A DNA stretch of 36,909 bases from positions 1-36,909 of the forward strand of contig CAVDMS010000011.1 in assembly GCA_963610045.1 (NCBI GenBank). The letters are read 5' to 3'. The notes beneath the pieces were generated by a model, which worked only from the letters and a program-made list of their open reading frames with translations, did not search any database and had not been told where the DNA came from. This document shows, piece after piece, positions 31,588 to 36,909 of this stretch (within the stretch, counting starts at the first letter, position 1; each line of letters starts with the position of its first letter). The DNA is from F23-B02 sp963610045 (GTDB lineage Bacteria > Bacillota > Clostridia > Oscillospirales > Oscillospiraceae). A program made the translations under genes and the position numbers.

Positions 31588-33578
31588 TGGCCATTGTAAA
31601 AATGAAAAAGCTCCGGCTTATGGTGGTCAGAGAGCAGAAGGAAGAGCTGCTGCGCTCGTTGCAGCTTCTCGGCTGCGTGCAGATAGACGACAACGCCGAT
31701 CTTATGCACTCGGAGGAGTTTGCGCCCTATCTCAGAGAGGAGAGCAGCGCTTCGACGGAGTACCGCTCGGAGCTTTCAAAGTTCGACTCGGCGCTCAAGC
31801 TGCTTGACAGGTACGCTCCCGTCAAAACGGCGCTCTTTGCGATGCGTCCCGTCGTCGATAAGAAGGACTTCTTCGACGAGGACGATCTCAATGCCCGTCT
31901 TGCGGATGCGGAGCATCTTTTGGAGCTTGAGGCAAAGCTGCGCAGCATCGCCGCAGAGGAAAGCCGTCTGCGGGGACTGTGTGAGCAGCTTGAGCCGTGG
32001 AGGAACCTCGATCTCCCGCTGGAGACGTCGGGAACAAAGCGCACCTCGGTGTTCTTGGGTATGCTGCCTGCGGAGGCGGACGGCTCCGAGATCGGCGGCG
32101 CTCTGCGTGACGCAGCGCCGGAGAGCGAGCTTTTTGAGGTCTCCTCGGACAAGGAGCAGCGCTATGTCTGCCTCGTGTGCTTAAAGGAGGAGTGCGACGA
32201 CGCACTCGAAGTGCTTCGCGCGGCAGGGTTTACCCTCAGCAGTCTCGGCACCCTTAAAGGCACGGCGGCGGAAAACATTGCGTCGCTTAAAGAGAAGCTT
32301 TCCGACTGCCGTGAGCAGAAGGAGGCTGCGGAAAAGGAGGTTCGCTCCTACGCTCCGCAGAGGGAAAACTTCAAGCTCTGCCTTGACCGCATGAACGTCA
32401 AGATCGCAAAGGCGGACGCCGAGGCGAGGCTTGTCGGCACGGACAGCGTTCTGTGCCTGTCCGGATGGCTCACCGCCCCGGAGGAAAAGGCGCTTGCCGA
32501 CTGCTTAGCCGGCTTCGACTGCGCATGGGAGCTTGAGGAGCCGGAGGAGTCCGAGTACCCCGACGTTCCGGTACAGCTCCGCAACAACGAATTTACCGAG
32601 CCGCTTAACATGGCGACCAATATGTACAGCCTGCCGGCTTACGGCAGCATTGACCCCAACCCCGTCATGTCCGTGTTCTTTATACTGTTCTACGGCATCA
32701 TGATGGCAGACATGGGCTACGGTCTCATAATGATAATCTTTGCGCTGACGGCGATAAAGAAATCGAGGCCCAAGGGCGGAAGGAAGTATTTCTTCGGACT
32801 GATGCTCGAATGCGGTATCTCCACATTTATAATGGGCATACTCTCCGGCGGTTTCTTCAGCAATGCGATACCCACCGTTTACGAGATGTTCGGCAAGGAG
32901 TGTCCCATCGGCTTTATGATGCACCCGCTCATTGACCCGCTCAACGACACGAACACCGTACTCATAGGCGGTATGCTTCTCGGCGTTATCCACCTGTTCA
33001 CGGGTATGTTCGTCAACTGGCACATGAAGGCGAGAGACGGGCATTTCATGGACGGCGTTTGGGACGAAGGCACATGGATGGTGCTGCTCTTCGGTCTTGC
33101 ATTCTACTTCGGACCCAAGTTCGTCCCCGCAATGGCAAAGCTTGAGACCGTCGGACTGGTGCTGCTCATCGTCGGCGGACTGATGCTCGTTTACGGCTCC
33201 GGCAGAAACGCAAAGGGTATAAAGAAGCTCACGGCGCTCGGCGGTGCGATATACAACGGCGTCACCGGGTGGTTCGGCGATATACTGTCCTACTCCCGAC
33301 TCATGGCGCTCATGCTCGCAGGCTCCGTCGTCGGTCAGGTGTTCAACACTCTGGCGGCAATGCCCTCCGAGGGCGGCGTTACACCGTTCTCGCTGATAGC
33401 GTTCATACTCATATTCCTCGTAGGTCATGCGATAAACTTCGGACTGAACATTTTGGGCTGCTTTGCGCACGACCTCAGACTTCAGTGCCTTGAGTTCTTC
33501 GGCAAGTTCTATCAGGACGGCGGCAAGCCCTTTACGCCGCTGAATGTCAACACCAAGTACGTTGACGTTGAATCTTAA
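31587..33578 (+). CDS. V/A-type ATPase subunit I (membrane stator a-subunit)
   Basis: This 663-residue subunit I has a soluble N-terminal half of about 330 residues with coiled-coil stretches (SLKEKLSDCREQKEAAEKEVRSY) that links to the peripheral stalks. A membrane half follows, with seven to eight helices, starting at NPVMSVFFILFYGIMMADMGYGL. The segment WFGDILSYSRLMALMLAGSVVG (about residues 561-582) holds the conserved Arg that faces the rotor ring and drives ion release. It stands second in the operon, before subunit K, as is usual in bacterial V/A-ATPases. Spacing to subunit H is -1 nt. Confidence 0.93.
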   Translation: MAIVKMKKLRLMVVREQKEELLRSLQLLGCVQIDDNADLMHSEEFAPYLREESSASTEYRSELSKFDSALKLLDRYAPVKTALFAMRPVVDKKDFFDEDDLNARLADAEHLLELEAKLRSIAAEESRLRGLCEQLEPWRNLDLPLETSGTKRTSVFLGMLPAEADGSEIGGALRDAAPESELFEVSSDKEQRYVCLVCLKEECDDALEVLRAAGFTLSSLGTLKGTAAENIASLKEKLSDCREQKEAAEKEVRSYAPQRENFKLCLDRMNVKIAKADAEARLVGTDSVLCLSGWLTAPEEKALADCLAGFDCAWELEEPEESEYPDVPVQLRNNEFTEPLNMATNMYSLPAYGSIDPNPVMSVFFILFYGIMMADMGYGLIMIIFALTAIKKSRPKGGRKYFFGLMLECGISTFIMGILSGGFFSNAIPTVYEMFGKECPIGFMMHPLIDPLNDTNTVLIGGMLLGVIHLFTGMFVNWHMKARDGHFMDGVWDEGTWMVLLFGLAFYFGPKFVPAMAKLETVGLVLLIVGGLMLVYGSGRNAKGIKKLTALGGAIYNGVTGWFGDILSYSRLMALMLAGSVVGQVFNTLAAMPSEGGVTPFSLIAFILIFLVGHAINFGLNILGCFAHDLRLQCLEFFGKFYQDGGKPFTPLNVNTKYVDVES

Positions 33579-33625
33579 ACGAAATTATAAACCATACATA
33601 TTAAAACATTCAGGAGGAAATTATA

Positions 33626-34093
33626 ATGGGATTTCTTAACACAATCGGCGGTCTTGCAATAGGCATTCTCGGCGCTGCACTGGCAGCGGCACTTTCCGGC
33701 GTCGGCTCCGCAAAGGGCACCGGCATCGCAGGCGAAGCGGCAGCGGGCGTCGTTTCCGAAGACCCCTCCAAGTTCGGTAAGGCAATGATCCTTCAGGTTC
33801 TCCCCGGCACTCAGGGTCTGTACGGCTTCGTCGTGTTCTTCATCGCAATGGGCAAGCTTGCAGTCGGCATGGACGTTTCCGCCGGTATGCAGGTCCTGTC
33901 CGCATGTCTCCCCATCGCACTGGGCGGTTGGCTCTCCGCCATCGCACAGGGCAAGGTCGCAGCGGCATCCATGAACATCCTCGCAAAGAAGCCCGACGAC
34001 TTCGCAAAGGGCATGCTTTTCTGCACCATCGTTGAGCTGTACGCCATCATCTCCATGCTGGCTTCCATCATCCTGCTCGGTCAGGTAGCTTGA
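33626..34093 (+). CDS. V/A-type ATPase subunit K (rotor-ring proteolipid), probably Na+-binding
   Basis: This 155-residue, four-helix proteolipid is made of two fused hairpins, like E. hirae NtpK. The first hairpin carries QVLPGTQGLYGFV and the second AIAQGKVAAASMNILAKKP and TIVELYAIISML. In NtpK the Na+ is held by Leu, Thr and Gln of LPGTQ, a Gln (in AQGKVAAA) and Glu139 in the last helix; all five positions have the same residue here. Na+ rather than H+ is therefore the likely coupling ion. The first hairpin lacks a carboxylate, so one ion would bind per four-helix unit. AGGAGG precedes the ATG. Confidence 0.94.
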   Translation: MGFLNTIGGLAIGILGAALAAALSGVGSAKGTGIAGEAAAGVVSEDPSKFGKAMILQVLPGTQGLYGFVVFFIAMGKLAVGMDVSAGMQVLSACLPIALGGWLSAIAQGKVAAASMNILAKKPDDFAKGMLFCTIVELYAIISMLASIILLGQVA

Positions 34094-34124
34094 TCCCGTA
34101 AATATCCTTTGAAGGACTGATCTT

Positions 34125-34724
34125 ATGAACGGTATTGACAGAATCACCGACCGTATCGAGGCGGACGCAAGAGAACAGGCCAAGGCGATAATCGCCGAGG
34201 CGGAAGCAAAGTGCGCCGAGATACGCAAGGAAAACGAAAAAAAGGCGCAGGAGCGCTATTTGGAGCTTGTCCGCAACGGAGTAAAGGACTGCGAAAGCGG
34301 TCTTGAGCGCCGCAAAAGCGCTGCCGAGATGGACGCAAAGAAGAGCGTGCTTGCCTTAAAGCAGGACTGCGTTGCGGAAGCCTTCGACATGGCTAAGCGG
34401 CGTCTTGCCGATATGCCCGAAGACAGCTACGTCGGCTTTCTTGCCTCTCTTGCCGCCTCCGCCGCAGCGGACGGAAGCGGGGAGATCGTCCTCAGCGCCC
34501 GTGACAAAGAGCGCTGCGGCAAGGCGGTGCTTGAGCGTGCGAATGCGGCGCTTGCCGCAAAGGGTCTCACCCCCGCGCTGACCCTCTCCGCAGACAGCCG
34601 TGAGATAAGCGGCGGTCTCATCCTCCGTCAGGGCGGCGTTGAGGTCAATTGCAGCATCGAGGCTCTTGTCGAAGCGCTTAAAGGCCCCATGACGGCAGAT
34701 GTCGCCCGCACCCTTTTTGAATAA
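34125..34724 (+). CDS. V/A-type ATPase subunit E (peripheral stalk)
   Basis: This 199-residue protein has a long N-terminal helix rich in Ala, Glu and Lys (ADAREQAKAIIAEAEAKCAEIRKENEKKA) and a C-terminal globular part ending in SREISGGLILRQGGVEVNCSIEALVEAL, the typical ending of subunit E. It would bind subunit H/G in the stalk. AAGGA lies before the ATG. Position between K and C is as in other operons. Confidence 0.9.
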   Translation: MNGIDRITDRIEADAREQAKAIIAEAEAKCAEIRKENEKKAQERYLELVRNGVKDCESGLERRKSAAEMDAKKSVLALKQDCVAEAFDMAKRRLADMPEDSYVGFLASLAASAAADGSGEIVLSARDKERCGKAVLERANAALAAKGLTPALTLSADSREISGGLILRQGGVEVNCSIEALVEALKGPMTADVARTLFE

Positions 34725-34754
34725 AGGGCGTATGCCGGAAAGGTAGGAAGAGAA

Positions 34755-35759
34755 TTGTCTAACAAAAAGACCACCAGAGAAGATTATCTGTTTTTATCCG
34801 CTTTTCTGAGGGCGAAGGAAGCCAAGATGCTCACCGCCGACAAGGCAGAGCGTATGCTCTCCGCCCAGAGCTTTGACGAGGCTGCAAAGATGCTCGTCGA
34901 GTGCGGCTATGAGGACTTCTCCGGCATGAACGCTTCCGAGCTGCAAAAGGCGCTTTCCGACCGCAGAGACGAGATATTCTGCGATCTTGAGCGCATGGCG
35001 CCGGACAAGGAGCTGGTCGCCATGTTCCGTATGCAGTTTGACTATCACAATGCAAAGACGCTCTTAAAGGCCGAGGCTATGAACACCCACCGCAGCGATC
35101 TTTTAAGCTCCTGCGGACGCATAAGCCCCGAAAAGCTTGAGGCGTGCATACATGACGACAGCTACACCGACTGTCCCGAAATTCTCGGCAAGGCGATCGC
35201 CGAAGCAAAGTCTGTGCTGATGCGCACGGAAAATCCCCAGAATGCGGACTTCGTTTTGGACAGAGCGTATTTTGCGGAGCTTCTCGGCGCCGCAAAGGAG
35301 CTAAAAAGCGAGTACCTCGTGGGCTACGTCCGCATAATGACGGATGCGGCAAACCTCCGCAGCGCCGTGCGTACACGCCGTATGGGTAAGGATGCGGATT
35401 TCCTTTCGAAGACGCTCATCCCCGGCGGCGAGGTAGACTGCGACCGCATAATCGCAGCTTACGGTTCGACCGAGAGCCTCACCGCACTTTACGCCGCAGG
35501 TCCGCTTGCGCACGCAGCGGTACTGGGAGCCGCCGCCTCCGAGGGAGGACGGCTCACCGACTTCGAGCTTGCGGCGGACAATGCGGTCACGGAGTATCTC
35601 AAGAAGGCGAAGCTCGTGTCCTTCGGCGAAGCGCCCGTTGCGGCGTACATCGCCGCCGTGAACACCGAGCAGTGCGCCGTCCGCATGATACTCACAGGTA
35701 TGCTTTCGGGCGTCGGCTCCGACATTATCCGTGAAAGGCTGCGTGAATTATATGCTTAA
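34755..35759 (+). CDS. V/A-type ATPase subunit C (central rotor cap / d-type)
   Basis: This 334-residue protein joins the central shaft to the proteolipid ring. It is all-helical and has family features such as FLRAKEAKMLTADKAERML near the start, DYHNAKTLLKAEA (about residues 96-108), LVGYVRIMTDAANLRSAVRTRRMGKD (about 189-214) and a C-terminal VAAYIAAVNTEQCAVRMILTG. The TTG start at 34755 is likely because no ATG follows nearby; AGGAAG is close upstream. It overlaps the F subunit gene by 8 nt. Confidence 0.9.
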   Translation: MSNKKTTREDYLFLSAFLRAKEAKMLTADKAERMLSAQSFDEAAKMLVECGYEDFSGMNASELQKALSDRRDEIFCDLERMAPDKELVAMFRMQFDYHNAKTLLKAEAMNTHRSDLLSSCGRISPEKLEACIHDDSYTDCPEILGKAIAEAKSVLMRTENPQNADFVLDRAYFAELLGAAKELKSEYLVGYVRIMTDAANLRSAVRTRRMGKDADFLSKTLIPGGEVDCDRIIAAYGSTESLTALYAAGPLAHAAVLGAAASEGGRLTDFELAADNAVTEYLKKAKLVSFGEAPVAAYIAAVNTEQCAVRMILTGMLSGVGSDIIRERLRELYA

Positions 35760-36075
35760 AATTGCGGTTATCGGCGGACGGGAAACGGTCATGGGCTTTA
35801 CCGCCCTCGGACTTGCCGCCTTCCCGGTGGCGTCTCCCGCCGAAGCGAAGAAGGTTTTTCGCTCACTGACAAGGGAAAGCGAAGACTATGCGATAATATA
35901 CGTCGAGGAAAACCTCGCCGAGGCACTCGGTGCGGAGATCGACAAATACAAAGACAGCCCCAGTCCGGCGATAATCCTTATCCCCGGCAGAGAGGGCTCG
36001 ATGGGCTTGGGACTTTCCGCCCTGAACGCTGCTGTTGAGCGTGCGGTAGGTACCAACATTCTCGAAAATAATTAA
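35752..36075 (+). CDS. V/A-type ATPase subunit F (central-shaft regulator)
   Basis: This 107-residue protein has a small Rossmann-like fold, with the start MLKIAVIGGRETVMGFTALGL and the later strand YAIIYVEENLAE, as in archaeal/bacterial V-ATPase subunit F. The ATG at 35752 lies inside the end of the C gene, so translation is probably coupled; a GTG at 35731 is possible but gives a non-family extension. Confidence 0.9.
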   Translation: MLKIAVIGGRETVMGFTALGLAAFPVASPAEAKKVFRSLTRESEDYAIIYVEENLAEALGAEIDKYKDSPSPAIILIPGREGSMGLGLSALNAAVERAVGTNILENN

Positions 36076-36092
36076 GAAAGTCAGGTATTTAT

Positions 36093-36909
36093 ATGAGCGG
36101 AACCATAACTAAAGTATCCGGCCCGCTTGTGGTCGCCAGGGGACTTGCGGACGCAAACGTCTCCGACGTCGTAAGAGTCGGCTCTCAGCGGCTCATCGGC
36201 GAGATCCTCAACATGAACGGCGACAGTGCGTCGATCCAGGTCTATGAGGAGACTTCGGGTCTCGGACCCGGCGCCGTCGTCGAGACGACCGGTATGCCGA
36301 TGTCCGTCGAGCTCGGACCCGGTATGCTTGAGAACATTTACGACGGTATCCAGCGTCCTCTGCCTGAGATCAGAGCGATAGCAGGCTCCACCATCACCAG
36401 AGGCACCGATGTTCCCGCACTGAACCGTGAGAAGAAGTGGGAGTTCGTCCCCACCGCCGAGGTCGGCGAAAGACTCTCCGGCGGCGACATAATCGGCACC
36501 GTTCAGGAGACCAGTGCCATAAGCCACAAGATCATGGTGCCGCCGCAGCTTTCGGGCAGACTCGTGTCCATCACCGGCGGCAGCTACACCGTCACCGAGT
36601 GCGTCGCCGTGCTTGAGGACGACAAGGGCGAAAAGCATGAGCTGACCCTCATGCAGAAGTGGCCCGTCAGAATTAACAGACCCTACTCCCGCAAGTATAT
36701 GCCCTCCCGCCCGATGAACTCCGGACAGCGTATAATCGACACTCTGTTCCCCATCGCAAAGGGCGGCACCGCTGCGGTCCCCGGCCCCTTCGGCTCCGGC
36801 AAGACCGTCGTTCAGCATCAGCTTGCAAAGTGGTCGGACGTCGATATAGTCGTCTACATCGGCTGCGGCGAGCGCGGCAACGAGATGACCGACGTTCTCA
36901 TGGAGTTCC
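36093..36909 (+). CDS. V/A-type ATPase catalytic subunit A (partial, runs off the window)
   Basis: This is the first 272 residues of catalytic subunit A. It begins SGTITKVSGPLVVARGL, the beta-barrel start of A subunits. The inserted non-homologous region specific to A follows, including EIRAIAGSTITRGTDVPALN and EFVPTAEVGERLSGGD (about residues 93-135). Next come MPSRPMNSGQRIIDTLFPIAKGG (about 206-228), the Walker A loop GPFGSGKT (about 233-240) and GCGERGNEM. The rest, then B and probably D, should follow outside the window. The ribosome site is weak (AGG near 36083). Confidence 0.94.
   Translation, partial: MSGTITKVSGPLVVARGLADANVSDVVRVGSQRLIGEILNMNGDSASIQVYEETSGLGPGAVVETTGMPMSVELGPGMLENIYDGIQRPLPEIRAIAGSTITRGTDVPALNREKKWEFVPTAEVGERLSGGDIIGTVQETSAISHKIMVPPQLSGRLVSITGGSYTVTECVAVLEDDKGEKHELTLMQKWPVRINRPYSRKYMPSRPMNSGQRIIDTLFPIAKGGTAAVPGPFGSGKTVVQHQLAKWSDVDIVVYIGCGERGNEMTDVLMEF

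Noticed and set aside
36081..36818. A minus-strand open frame of 245 codons at the right end
   Set aside because: It is the antisense of the ATPase A subunit, whose plus-strand reading gives clear A-subunit motifs including the Walker A loop.

Overview
The window looks like a chromosomal stretch from a Gram-positive anaerobe of the Clostridia, possibly an Oscillospiraceae-like gut bacterium; this is an inference. The support is strong AGGAGG ribosome binding sites, a MurT-type Mur ligase, a Bce-type peptide-sensing module, an acyl-CoA dehydrogenase/EtfAB electron-transfer operon, a V/A-type ATPase operon, and fairly high GC with C/G-ending codons. One run of ten Ns suggests a draft assembly.

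Left part (1-7.7 kb, + strand). The tail of a probable flavodoxin-family gene is followed by a flavin reductase-like protein and an aldo/keto reductase. Next comes a probable metal-handling block: a ZIP transporter, an AraC-family regulator, a lipoprotein with a ZinT-like C-terminal region, and two half-size ABC exporters of the YbtP/YbtQ (IrtA/IrtB) kind. The ZIP gene and the lipoprotein/ABC operon each carry the palindrome GTTAGC-N4-GCTAAC a short way upstream of the start codon, which suggests one shared, probably metal-responsive regulator.

Acyl-CoA part (7.8-16.3 kb). A DapB/2,4-diaminopentanoate-dehydrogenase-like gene has its own strong promoter. A minus-strand pair follows: a YtoI-type regulator (HTH, DRTGG, CBS, hotdog) overlapping an acyl-CoA dehydrogenase. 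Divergent from it is the operon acyl-CoA dehydrogenase - etfB - etfA - CaiB-like CoA transferase. Together these could activate an unsaturated acid as its CoA thioester and reduce it, with the YtoI protein as a candidate acyl-CoA-sensing regulator.

Islet and resistance part (16.3-24.4 kb). A visibly AT-richer islet carries an AlbA_2/Schlafen-type ATPase with a C-terminal winged helix and a small zinc-ribbon protein, behind a promoter set inside a perfect inverted repeat. After an FMN-dependent alpha-hydroxyacid oxidase comes a complete BceRS-BceAB module on the minus strand, with a BceR-type box (TNACA-N4-TGTAA) in front of the ATPase gene.

Envelope and housekeeping part (24.4-29.9 kb). glmS, murT (with no gatD beside it), an MTA/SAH-deaminase-like amidohydrolase and a PHP phosphoesterase run in one direction and end at a strong terminator.

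Right part (29.9-36.9 kb). A stand-alone E2-type acyltransferase domain protein, whose usual catalytic His is Glu, lies on the minus strand and contains the N run, which is probably an assembly artefact. After an AT-rich intergenic region with a perfect 20-bp palindrome, the V/A-ATPase operon runs H/G-I-K-E-C-F-A and leaves the window inside the A subunit. The K subunit keeps the residues that bind Na+ in Enterococcus hirae NtpK, so Na+ coupling is likely. No tRNA, rRNA, CRISPR array or complete insertion sequence was recognised.
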